Position numbers and translations under genes: made by a program. A stretch of DNA of 64,000 nt. Origin: Mumia quercus (GTDB lineage Bacteria; Actinomycetota; Actinomycetes; Propionibacteriales; Nocardioidaceae). Below the pieces are notes generated by a model, which had not been told where the DNA came from, made no database searches, and saw nothing but the letters and a program-made list of their open reading frames with translations. The stretch spans positions 280,074 to 344,073 of the forward strand of contig NZ_JANZYO010000001.1 in assembly GCF_025506335.1 (NCBI RefSeq), in the 5' to 3' direction. Shown here piece after piece: positions 55,370 to 62,366 of this stretch. The first letter of the stretch is position 1. The number at the start of each line of letters is the position of its first letter.

Positions 55370-55840
55370 GTGCCCCTCGGTGTCTCCGTCCTTCTCGTCG
55401 TGCTCGTGGCGACCGGCGCGTTCGCGCTGTATCGCAAGCGCGTCGACGGTCGTGTCCGTACGACGCCGGAGGCGTCGGCGAGCGCGTCGGAGCCCGAAGC
55501 GCCCGCGCGGGAGGTCCTGACGGCGACCGACATCGGCGCCGGACTGGGCAGCGGGGCGACGCTCGTGCAGGTGTCGAGCGCGTTCTGCGCACCGTGCCGG
55601 GCCGCCCGGGTGCTGCTCACGAAGGTGGCCGACGCGCGAGACGACGTCGTGTACGTGGACGTGGACGCCGAGTCGCACCTCGACCTCGTCCGCCGTCTCG
55701 ACGTGATGCGGACCCCCACTGTGCTGGTGCTGGATGCTGCCGGTGCCGTGGTCGCACGCGCCAGCGGAGTGCCGCGGCTGCCCGAGATCGAGGCGGTCCT
55801 GAACTCGGTCAGCCGCAAGGACGTCTCGGATATTGGATGA
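55370..55840 (+). CDS. Membrane-anchored thioredoxin-like protein (ThiX-like)
   Basis: 156 residues. An N-terminal helix (VSVLLVVLVATGAFALY) anchors a thioredoxin fold with active-site CAPC (C73, C76) in SSAFCAPCRAARVLL and the cis-proline in MRTPTVLVLDAAG. It would act as a disulfide reductase outside or at the membrane. The GTG at 55370 is chosen from the leaderless promoter; an upstream open frame overlaps the AlkD-like gene antisense. It precedes the sulfurtransferase operon by 60 bases, as thiX precedes cysA in mycobacteria. Confidence 0.8.
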   Translation: MPLGVSVLLVVLVATGAFALYRKRVDGRVRTTPEASASASEPEAPAREVLTATDIGAGLGSGATLVQVSSAFCAPCRAARVLLTKVADARDDVVYVDVDAESHLDLVRRLDVMRTPTVLVLDAAGAVVARASGVPRLPEIEAVLNSVSRKDVSDIG

Positions 55841-55865
55841 CCGTCTCGCTATTCGAGACGCCGAC

Positions 55866-55894
55866 GTGACCCGGCCCGGGTTGCCGCCTACCCT
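55866..55894 (+). promoter_or_regulatory. Promoter of the leader peptide and sulfur operon
   Basis: GTGACC (55866-55871) and TACCCT (55889-55894) are 17 bases apart. TACCCT ends six bases before the ATG at 55901, so the leader-peptide mRNA would start at its own start codon, with no room for a ribosome site. Confidence 0.55.
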
Positions 55895-55900
55895 TGCCGC

Positions 55901-55981
55901 ATGCCTCGTACGACACTTCTGACCAAGCGACGCGCAGTGGACAACTGCCGCGTGCGCTCGGCGCTGTGTCGTATGCGCTGA
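55901..55981 (+). CDS. Cys-Arg leader peptide (putative cysteine-responsive attenuator)
   Basis: 26-codon leaderless short ORF starting MPRTTLLTKRRAVD and continuing NCRVRSALCRMR, with Cys-Arg pairs at residues 16-17 and 23-24. It matches the actinobacterial putative leader peptide type found before sulfur-metabolism genes; leaderless cysteine-rich sORFs before the equivalent sulfurtransferase operon in mycobacteria have been described as cysteine-responsive attenuators. Its stop lies 77 bases before the DUF4395 ATG. When Cys-tRNA is scarce, ribosome stalling at the Cys codons would be expected to raise downstream expression. No clean alternative stem-loop was identified by eye. Confidence 0.75.
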   Translation: MPRTTLLTKRRAVDNCRVRSALCRMR

Positions 55982-56058
55982 ACGAACCCGCCCCGTCGCC
56001 TCGAGCGACCAGCTTCGCCGCACTCTCCGCGGCACCCGTTCTGCGCATGGAGTCCCCG

Positions 56059-56511
56059 ATGTCTGCATCCTCTTCGCCTGCCGGTCGCGTCGATCCGCGC
56101 GGTCAGCGCTTCGCCGCCACGATCACGGCACTCGTCCTGGCCGTCGCGCTCGTGACGATCGGCTCGTCGTTCGCGACGGTCCTGATCGGGCTGCAGCTCG
56201 CGGTCTTCGCCGTCGGAGTCCTCGGTGGGCCGGCACGTACCCCGTACGCGCAGCTGTTCGCCCGTGTCGTCCGTCCCCGGATCGGGGCGCCGGCCGAGAC
56301 GGAGGACGCACGTCCGCCGCGCTTCGCCCAGGCGGTCGGTGGGGTCTTCGCCCTCGTCGGTCTCGGAGCGTCGCTCGCCGGCCTCACCGCGGTCGCCGCC
56401 GTCGCCGTCGGCTTCGCGCTCGCGGCCGCCCTGCTCAACGCCGCCACCGGCTTCTGCCTCGGCTGCGAGATGTACCTGCTGGTCCGTCGCGTCGCACCGC
56501 AGCGCGCCTGA
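56059..56511 (+). CDS. DUF4395 membrane protein
   Basis: 150 residues with four hydrophobic segments (ITALVLAVALVTIGSSFATV, LIGLQLAVFAVGVLGG, FALVGLGASLAGLTAVAAVA, GFALAAALLNAATGFCLGC) and a conserved end FCLGCEMYLLVRR whose CxxC-like pair could handle sulfur or redox. The ATG at 56059 has GGAG six bases upstream; an alternative ATG lies at 56047. It stands between the leader peptide and sseA, supporting a role in sulfur transfer. Confidence 0.75.
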   Translation: MSASSSPAGRVDPRGQRFAATITALVLAVALVTIGSSFATVLIGLQLAVFAVGVLGGPARTPYAQLFARVVRPRIGAPAETEDARPPRFAQAVGGVFALVGLGASLAGLTAVAAVAVGFALAAALLNAATGFCLGCEMYLLVRRVAPQRA

Positions 56512-56579
56512 CCGCACCACTGCACCACCGCAACACCCGTTCCCAACTCAAGCGTCACACCAACCGTGGAGGTAATCCC

Positions 56580-57428
56580 ATGAGCCGCGAATCCGCGCTC
56601 GTCACCGCCGACTGGGTCGAGGAGCACCTCGCCGACGACGGCGTCGTGCTGATCGAGGTCGACGAGGACACGACTGCGTACGACAAGGGCCACATCGCCG
56701 GCGCGATCAAGCTCGACTGGAAGAACGACCTGCAGGACCCCGTCCGTCGCGACTTCGTCAGCAAGGAGCAGTTCGAGGCGCTCCTGTCCGAGCGCGGCGT
56801 GAGCAACGACGACACCGTCGTGCTCTACGGCGGCAACAACAACTGGTTCGCCGCCTACGCCTACTGGTACTTCAAGCTGTACGGCCACCAGGACGTCAAG
56901 CTGCTCGACGGCGGCCGCAAGAAGTGGGAGCTCGACAGCCGTGAGCTCGTCGAGGAGATCCCGACCCGCGAGACCACCTCGTACACCGCGCAGGAGCAGG
57001 ACCTGTCGATCCGCGCCTTCCGTGACGAGGTCGTCGCCGCCATCGGCGTCCAGAACCTCATCGACGTCCGCAGCCCCGACGAGTTCGCCGGCCGCCTCCT
57101 GGCGCCGGCGCACCTCCCGCAGGAGCAGGCCCAGCGCGGCGGCCACATCCCGACCGCCGGCAACGTCCCGTGGAGCAAGGCGGCCAACGACGACGGCACC
57201 TTCAAGAGCAACGAGGAGCTCGAGGCGCTCTACGCCGAGGCGGGCCTCGACCGCAGCAAGGACACCATCGCCTACTGCCGCATCGGTGAGCGCTCGTCGC
57301 ACACCTGGTTCGTGCTGCAGGAGCTCCTCGAGATCCCGAACGTGAAGAACTACGACGGCTCCTGGACCGAGTACGGCTCGCTCATCGGCGTGCCGGTCGC
57401 GCTCGGCGACGAGCCCGGCGAGGCCTGA
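56580..57428 (+). CDS. sseA: Thiosulfate sulfurtransferase (rhodanese)
   Basis: 282 residues with two rhodanese domains. The N-terminal domain is inactive (YGGNNNWFAAYAYWYFKLYG replaces the loop cysteine) and the C-terminal one carries the active-site loop CRIGERSSHTW with C233. It moves sulfane sulfur from thiosulfate to cyanide or thiol acceptors. GGAGG precedes the ATG by about six to nine bases. Mycobacterial CysA2/CysA3 are the same type and are followed by a DUF1416 gene as here. It is controlled by the upstream leader peptide if the operon model holds. Confidence 0.93.
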   Translation: MSRESALVTADWVEEHLADDGVVLIEVDEDTTAYDKGHIAGAIKLDWKNDLQDPVRRDFVSKEQFEALLSERGVSNDDTVVLYGGNNNWFAAYAYWYFKLYGHQDVKLLDGGRKKWELDSRELVEEIPTRETTSYTAQEQDLSIRAFRDEVVAAIGVQNLIDVRSPDEFAGRLLAPAHLPQEQAQRGGHIPTAGNVPWSKAANDDGTFKSNEELEALYAEAGLDRSKDTIAYCRIGERSSHTWFVLQELLEIPNVKNYDGSWTEYGSLIGVPVALGDEPGEA

Positions 57429-57430
57429 GC

Positions 57431-57736
57431 ATGTGCGGCGCGACGCGTGGCGGCCCGAGCCTGGACGGGGTCGACCTCGAGAAGGAGTCCGTCATCCAGG
57501 GCATCGTGACGAAGGAGGGTGAGCCCGTGGGCAACGCCTACGTACGCCTCCTCGACGCGACCGGTGAGTTCACCGCCGAGGTGCCGACGTCGGCGACCGG
57601 CCAGTTCCGGTTCTTCGCCGCGCCCGGTCAGTGGACGCTGCGCACGCTCGCGCCGCGGGTCCAGCCGGTCGACCGGCGGGTGCAGGCGCAGCGGGGGAGC
57701 GCTGTCGACATCGAGGTGACGCTCGAGGCGGTCTGA
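57431..57736 (+). CDS. DUF1416 protein (SseC-like)
   Basis: 101 residues, beta-rich: VIQGIVTKEGEPVGNAYVRLLDATGEFTAEVPTSATGQFRFFAAPGQWTLRTLAP is the conserved core, in parts. The N-terminal Cys2 (MCGATRGGP) is conserved in this family and may take part in sulfur transfer. The ATG is two bases after the sseA stop, so the pair is translationally linked. Function not established. Confidence 0.88.
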   Translation: MCGATRGGPSLDGVDLEKESVIQGIVTKEGEPVGNAYVRLLDATGEFTAEVPTSATGQFRFFAAPGQWTLRTLAPRVQPVDRRVQAQRGSAVDIEVTLEAV

Positions 57737-57750
57737 CCGACCAGCACCAC

Positions 57751-57784
57751 GAAGCCCCCGTCCGGAGATCCGGGCGGGGGCTTC
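57751..57784. terminator. Hairpin terminator after the sulfur operon
   Basis: GAAGCCCCCGtCCGGA / TCCGGgCGGGGGCTTC folds into a 16-pair stem with one G-T pair and a two-base loop, 14 bases after the DUF1416 stop. It lies between convergent operons and may serve both. Confidence 0.85.
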
Positions 57785-57808
57785 GTCGTACGGGTGGGTG
57801 TCAGGCGG

Positions 57809-58921
57809 TCAGCTGACCTCGGTCTCAGAGCCGAGCTTCGACACGTCGGGGTTGAGGCGCAGGTAGCGCTTGACGCGGTCGTTGCGGACCATGCGCCACA
57901 GCTCCTCGCCCTTCTCGTCGTTGAGCAGGACGATGCTCTGGCCGTTCGCGTCCTTGCCGAACCGAGGCTCGGCGAGCGGCACCGTCATGAAGTCGACCTC
58001 GTCGACGTTGAGGCCCTTCATGTTCCACGCCAGGTCGGTGATGGTCGAGACGGAGAAGTCCTCGTCGATGGTGAGGTGCTTGGCGACCGACGCCACGGTC
58101 TTCTGGAGGGAGATCGGGTTGCTGATGTTCTCGCTGCTCATCATCTTCTTGAGGAGCAGCCGGATGAAGTTCTGCTGGCGCTTGATCCGGTCGAAGTCCC
58201 CGTCGCCGAGGCCGTAGCGGGTGCGCACGTACTGGAGCGCCTTCTTGCCCTTGAGCTTGTGCCAGCCCTTCTCCCAGCTGACCTTCTGGGAGGAGTCGTA
58301 GAACGTCTCCGGGATGTAGACCCGGACGCCACCGACGGCCTCCGTCATGTCGCGGAAGCCGTCCCAGTCCATGATCACCATGTGGTCGAGCCGCAGGTTG
58401 GTGAGGTGCTCGACCGTGGAGATCGCGCCGTTCGGGCCGTAGTTGGCGAACGCCGCGTTGATCTTGTCCTGGCCGCGCTCCTCGCCCTCCTCGTCGTAGA
58501 TCGTGACATAGGAGTCGCGCGGGATCGAGATGACCGAGACGCGGCTGCGGTCGGCGGAGACGTGCGCGACCATGATCGTGTCGCTGCGGTGGATCCGCCC
58601 GTCCTTCCAGCGGCCGTCTTCGCCGAGGTCTTCCTTGATGGACGACTTGTTGTTGTTGCCGTCGGCCTCGGCGTCAGCGCCGAGGACCAGGATGTTGAGC
58701 GCCTCGCCGGGGGCCGGGTCGGGACGGTTCTCCTCTTTGATGCGCCCGGTGGCGACCTGGTCGATGTCGCCGAGGCTGCGCATCATGGAGAAGGCGTAGG
58801 CGCCGGAGCCGACCAGGAAGACGGAGAGCACGGTCAAGATCGCCGTGGCCACCCAGTGGCGGCGCACCCACCTCTGCGGCTTCTCAGCGCGCCGCTTGCC
58901 CGCGCCCTCGTAGTCGCTCAT
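57809..58921 (-). CDS. LytR-CpsA-Psr (LCP) family cell-wall glycopolymer ligase
   Basis: 370 residues. A cytoplasmic basic start, one membrane helix (about 22-45) and an extracellular LCP domain: LNILVLGADAE, RIHRSDTIMVAHVSADRSRVSVISIPRDSYV (pyrophosphate-binding Arg/Asp), INAAFANYGPNGAISTVEHLTNL, GGVRVYIPE and ALQYVRTRYGLGDGDFDRIKRQQNFI. It attaches lipid-linked glycopolymers to peptidoglycan. AGGGAGTTGG precedes the ATG. Polysaccharide genes begin about 2 kb downstream on the map. Confidence 0.92.
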   Translation of the reverse strand: MSDYEGAGKRRAEKPQRWVRRHWVATAILTVLSVFLVGSGAYAFSMMRSLGDIDQVATGRIKEENRPDPAPGEALNILVLGADAEADGNNNKSSIKEDLGEDGRWKDGRIHRSDTIMVAHVSADRSRVSVISIPRDSYVTIYDEEGEERGQDKINAAFANYGPNGAISTVEHLTNLRLDHMVIMDWDGFRDMTEAVGGVRVYIPETFYDSSQKVSWEKGWHKLKGKKALQYVRTRYGLGDGDFDRIKRQQNFIRLLLKKMMSSENISNPISLQKTVASVAKHLTIDEDFSVSTITDLAWNMKGLNVDEVDFMTVPLAEPRFGKDANGQSIVLLNDEKGEELWRMVRNDRVKRYLRLNPDVSKLGSETEVS

Positions 58922-59017
58922 CCAACTCCCTGTTCAGTACATGCCATCGAGCATGACGGCAGCCCTGGACGTCGTGGCCGGGGCTGCAATCCCCTCATTC
59001 TGCCTCAAGACCGGCGA

Positions 59018-59485
59018 TCATCCCAGGCGAACGGTGTCACTTCTGCTGAGTGCACCGCTGTCCAGGACGAGCGTCACCGGGCCGTCGTTCACGAGCTCGA
59101 CCGCCATGTCGGCTCCGAACCTTCCACGTTCGACGGTGGCTCCGAGTTCCCCGAGGGCCTTGCAGAACTCCTCGTACAGGGGCTCGGAGACGGGGCCCGG
59201 CGCGGCCTCGCCCCACGACGGGCGGCGGCCCTTGCGCACGTCGGCGTACAGCGTGAACTGGCTGATGACCAGCAGCGGTGCGTCGACGTCGGAGGCGGAA
59301 CGCTCGTCGCGGAGGATCCGCAGGTTCCAGATCTTGGCGGCCAGAGCAGCGGCGTCGTCGGCGCTGTCGGTGTGCGTGACGCCGACCAGGACCACGAGCC
59401 CAGGTCGGTCGAGCGCGCCGACGACCTCGCCGTCGACGCGGACGGAGGCTGAGCTCACTCGTTGGACGACCGCACGCACCCGCAC
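59018..59485 (-). CDS. dtd: D-aminoacyl-tRNA deacylase
   Basis: 155 residues matching Dtd: [59 protein letters not shown] (conserved SQFTL motif) and [15 protein letters not shown] near the end (the family NxGP(V/F)T motif). It removes D-amino acids mischarged on tRNA. A GTG start at 59485 is chosen; the gene is divergent from the nitrobindin-like gene and its promoter region is only 56 bases. Confidence 0.92.
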   Translation of the reverse strand: MRVRAVVQRVSSASVRVDGEVVGALDRPGLVVLVGVTHTDSADDAAALAAKIWNLRILRDERSASDVDAPLLVISQFTLYADVRKGRRPSWGEAAPGPVSEPLYEEFCKALGELGATVERGRFGADMAVELVNDGPVTLVLDSGALSRSDTVRLG

Positions 59486-59529
59486 ATTCTGGCGGGTGCC
59501 GCCCGGGCGTCAACCCTCGGACCCGCCCG

Positions 59530-59535
59530 TAGACT
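59530..59535 (+). promoter_or_regulatory. Probable -10 of a leaderless promoter
   Basis: TAGACT ends six bases before the ATG at 59542, and no ribosome site is visible between them. Confidence 0.45.
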
Positions 59536-59541
59536 GGCGCC

Positions 59542-60051
59542 ATGCCCTTCGAGATCCCCGAGGACCTGCACCCCGACATCCTCGGATTCGCGTGGTTGCT
59601 GGGTCAGTGGCACGGCAACGGGCGCGGCGACTACCCGACGATCGAGGCGTTCTCCTTCGAGCAGGACATCGCCTTCGCGCACGACGGACGTCCCTTCCTC
59701 CACTACTTCAGCCAGACCTGGATCACCGACGAGTCCGGCGAACGCATCCGGCCCGGTGCCCTCGAGACCGGCTTCCTGCGTCCCGGCGGCCCCATCGACA
59801 AGGCCAAGGGCCCGGTCGAGCTCCTGCTGACGCACCCGACCGGGTTCGTGGAGATCTACTTCGGCGAGATCGACGGCCCACGCCTGACGCTGCAGACCGA
59901 CGCCGTCGTCCGGACGCCGACCGCCAAGGAGTACACGGCGGGTCAGCGGATGTACGGGCTGGTCGAGGGCGACCTCATGTACGCCTACGACATGGCGGCC
60001 CAGGGTCAGTCCATGCAGTCGCACCTGTGGGGACAGCTCAAGCGTGTCTGA
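59542..60051 (+). CDS. Nitrobindin-like heme-binding FABP-fold protein
   Basis: 169-residue beta barrel. The N-terminal LLGQWHGNGRGDYP is the GxWxGxG-type motif of the THAP4/nitrobindin family, and the C-terminal SHLWGQLKRV contains the histidine expected to ligate heme. Relatives (including mycobacterial Rv0813c) bind ferric heme and react with nitric oxide or peroxynitrite. The next gene starts eight bases before its stop, so they are co-translated. Confidence 0.88.
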   Translation: MPFEIPEDLHPDILGFAWLLGQWHGNGRGDYPTIEAFSFEQDIAFAHDGRPFLHYFSQTWITDESGERIRPGALETGFLRPGGPIDKAKGPVELLLTHPTGFVEIYFGEIDGPRLTLQTDAVVRTPTAKEYTAGQRMYGLVEGDLMYAYDMAAQGQSMQSHLWGQLKRV

Positions 60052-61027
60052 CCACGAGGCCCCGACCTACCGCAGCCCTCTCCTCGACCTCCCTGGGGCG
60101 GTCGAGGGGGAGGGCGTCGACCGCGGCGTGGCCGCTCACTACGGAGCGATCAGCACGGAGCAGCGTGCGCTCGAGGCGGGCGACGCCTTCGTCGACCTCT
60201 CCCACCGCGACGTCGTCACGATCACCGGGCCCGACCGGCTCGGCTGGCTGCACTCGCTGACCACGCAGGCCTTCGAGGGTCTGCCCCCGGGCACGGCGAC
60301 CCAGGCGCTCGTGCTCTCCCCGCAGGGGAGGGTCGAGCACGCGTTCCACGGCGTCGACGACGGCGAGACCTTCGTGGCGCACACCGAGCCGGGCCGAGGC
60401 GCGGCGCTCGTCGCGTACCTCGACTCGATGCGCTTCATGATGCGCGTCGAGGTCGCTCTGGCGACCGAGTCACAGGCCGTTCTCGGGCTCTCCGGGCTCG
60501 GCTTCGCGGTCGTCCCGCGCGCCGACCTGCCGTCGGCGCCCGACTCGTACGGCACGCCGGTCGGCACGTGGGCCTGGGAGGCGTTGCGGATCGCCGCGGG
60601 CGTCCCGCGTCTCGGTCTCGACACCGACGACAAGTCGATCCCCAACGAGTACGGCTGGCAGTACGACGCGTCGACGCAGACGCCCGACCTCCTGCAGGCC
60701 GTCCATCTCGCCAAGGGCTGCTACCGAGGCCAGGAGACGGTCGCACGCATCCACAACCTCGGCCGTCCGCCGCGGCGCGCGGTGCTGCTGCACCTCGACG
60801 GGTCGGCGGAGCACCTGCCGCCCCACGGGTCGGACGTGCTGCTCGACGGTCGTCGAGTCGGGTTCGTCGGCTCGACCGCTCGCCACCACGAGCTCGGGCC
60901 GATCGCACTCGCCGTCGTCAAGCGCAACGTGCCGCTGGAGGCGACGTTGCTCGCGGACGGCGTCGCCGCGTCGCAGCAGGCGCTGGTCGACCCGGAGGTC
61001 GGCCTCCACGTGCGTCCGTCCCTCTGA
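60044..61027 (+). CDS. ygfZ: YgfZ/GcvT-domain folate-binding protein
   Basis: 327 residues of the aminomethyltransferase-like fold. The diagnostic YgfZ motif KGCYRGQE is at 224-231 with C226. Other family features are DLSHRDVVTITGPDRLGWLH and GRRVGFVGSTARHHELGPIALAVVKR. It takes part in iron-sulfur cluster assembly or repair in a folate-dependent way. GTG at 60044 overlaps the preceding gene by eight bases. Confidence 0.9.
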   Translation: MSDHEAPTYRSPLLDLPGAVEGEGVDRGVAAHYGAISTEQRALEAGDAFVDLSHRDVVTITGPDRLGWLHSLTTQAFEGLPPGTATQALVLSPQGRVEHAFHGVDDGETFVAHTEPGRGAALVAYLDSMRFMMRVEVALATESQAVLGLSGLGFAVVPRADLPSAPDSYGTPVGTWAWEALRIAAGVPRLGLDTDDKSIPNEYGWQYDASTQTPDLLQAVHLAKGCYRGQETVARIHNLGRPPRRAVLLHLDGSAEHLPPHGSDVLLDGRRVGFVGSTARHHELGPIALAVVKRNVPLEATLLADGVAASQQALVDPEVGLHVRPSL

Positions 61028-61036
61028 GCAGGTTGC

Positions 61037-61042
61037 TAGGGT
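61037..61042 (+). promoter_or_regulatory. Probable -10 of a leaderless promoter
   Basis: TAGGGT ends seven bases before the ATG at 61050, in the 22-base gap after ygfZ. UDP-glucose dehydrogenase could thus have its own leaderless transcript. Confidence 0.45.
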
Positions 61043-61049
61043 CGCCCGC

Positions 61050-62363
61050 ATGCGCATCTCGGTCATCGGCTGCTCGTACCTGGGAGCCGTCACCTCCTCG
61101 TGCCTGGCCAGGCTGGGTCACGACGTCACAGGCGTGGACATCGACCCCCGTCTCGTCGACGAGCTCTCGGCCGGGCGCGCGCCCTTCTTCGAGCCAGGCC
61201 TCCAGGACCTGCTGAGCGAGCAGGCCGGTACCGGACGCTTGCGCTACACGACCGATGCCGCCGCGGTCGCGGGAAGCGCCGTGCACTTCGTGTGCGTGGG
61301 CACGCCGCAGCGCATGGGTGAGAACGCCGCCGACCTCAGCCAGGTCGACGCCGCGATCGAGGCTCTGCTCCCGTCGCTCGCGCCCGGTGACGTGGTGGTG
61401 GGCAAGTCGACGGTGCCCGTGGGGACCGCCACGCGGCTCGCTGCCCGGATCGCCGAGGCCCAGCCGGAGGCGACGCTCGTCTGGAACCCGGAGTTCCTGC
61501 GGGAGGGCTTCGCCGTCGAGGACACCCTGCACCCCGACCGGATCGTGTACGGGCTTCCCGACGGACCCGCGGGAGCGCGCGCCAAGCTCGTCCTCGACGA
61601 GGTGTACGCCGCGCCGCTTGCCGAGGGCACCCCGCTGGTGGTCACCGACTACCCGACGGCCGAGCTGGTCAAGGTCGCGGCGAACTCCTTCCTCGCGACC
61701 AAGATCTCCTTCATCAACGCGATGGCAGAGCTGTGCGAGGTCGCCGGCGCCGACGTGACCGCGCTGGCCGACGCGATCGGGCACGACGACCGCATCGGAC
61801 GCAAGTTCCTCAACGCCGGGATCGGGTTCGGCGGCGGGTGCCTGCCCAAGGACATCCGCGCGTTCATGGCGCGTGCCGGCGAGCTCGGCGCCGACCAGGC
61901 GCTGACGTTCCTGCGCGAGGTCGACACCATCAACCTGCGCCGTCGCGACCGGGTCGTCGAGATCGCTCGCCAGGTCCTCGATGGTTCGGTCATCGACCGG
62001 CGCATCGCTGTGCTCGGGGCGGCGTTCAAGCCCAACAGCGACGACGTCCGCGACTCCCCGGCCCTCGACGTCGCCGCGCGGCTGCACGTCCAGGGCGCCG
62101 AGGTGCGCGTCACCGACCCGCACGCGATCGAGAACGCGCGCCGGACCCACCCCGGGCTCACGTATCTCGCTGGCCTCGACGAGGCCGTCGAGGGCGCGGA
62201 CCTCGTGCTCCTGCTGACCGAGTGGCGTGAGTACGTGTCTCTCGACCCTGCGGAACTTGCCAAGCTGGTGCGCACGCCGATCGTCATCGACGGTCGCAAC
62301 GTCCTCAACCCGCGGGCCTGGCGCGACGCCGGCTGGACGTACCGGGGCCTCGGCCGGCCGTAG
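61050..62363 (+). CDS. ugd: UDP-glucose 6-dehydrogenase family protein
   Basis: 437 residues. The N-terminal NAD fold reads ISVIGCSYLGAVTSSCLARLGH, a variant of the usual GxGYVG loop (GCSYLG), followed by VCVGTPQ, KSTVPVGTA, NPEFLREGFAVEDTLHPDRIV, K208 in ELVKVAANSFLATKISFIN, the catalytic C264 in GFGGGCLPKD and LGAAFKPNSDDVRDSPALDV. It oxidises UDP-glucose to UDP-glucuronate for polysaccharides; related UDP-sugars are possible. It converges with the Wzz/BY-kinase gene three bases downstream. Confidence 0.93.
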   Translation: MRISVIGCSYLGAVTSSCLARLGHDVTGVDIDPRLVDELSAGRAPFFEPGLQDLLSEQAGTGRLRYTTDAAAVAGSAVHFVCVGTPQRMGENAADLSQVDAAIEALLPSLAPGDVVVGKSTVPVGTATRLAARIAEAQPEATLVWNPEFLREGFAVEDTLHPDRIVYGLPDGPAGARAKLVLDEVYAAPLAEGTPLVVTDYPTAELVKVAANSFLATKISFINAMAELCEVAGADVTALADAIGHDDRIGRKFLNAGIGFGGGCLPKDIRAFMARAGELGADQALTFLREVDTINLRRRDRVVEIARQVLDGSVIDRRIAVLGAAFKPNSDDVRDSPALDVAARLHVQGAEVRVTDPHAIENARRTHPGLTYLAGLDEAVEGADLVLLLTEWREYVSLDPAELAKLVRTPIVIDGRNVLNPRAWRDAGWTYRGLGRP

Positions 62364-62366
62364 CCG

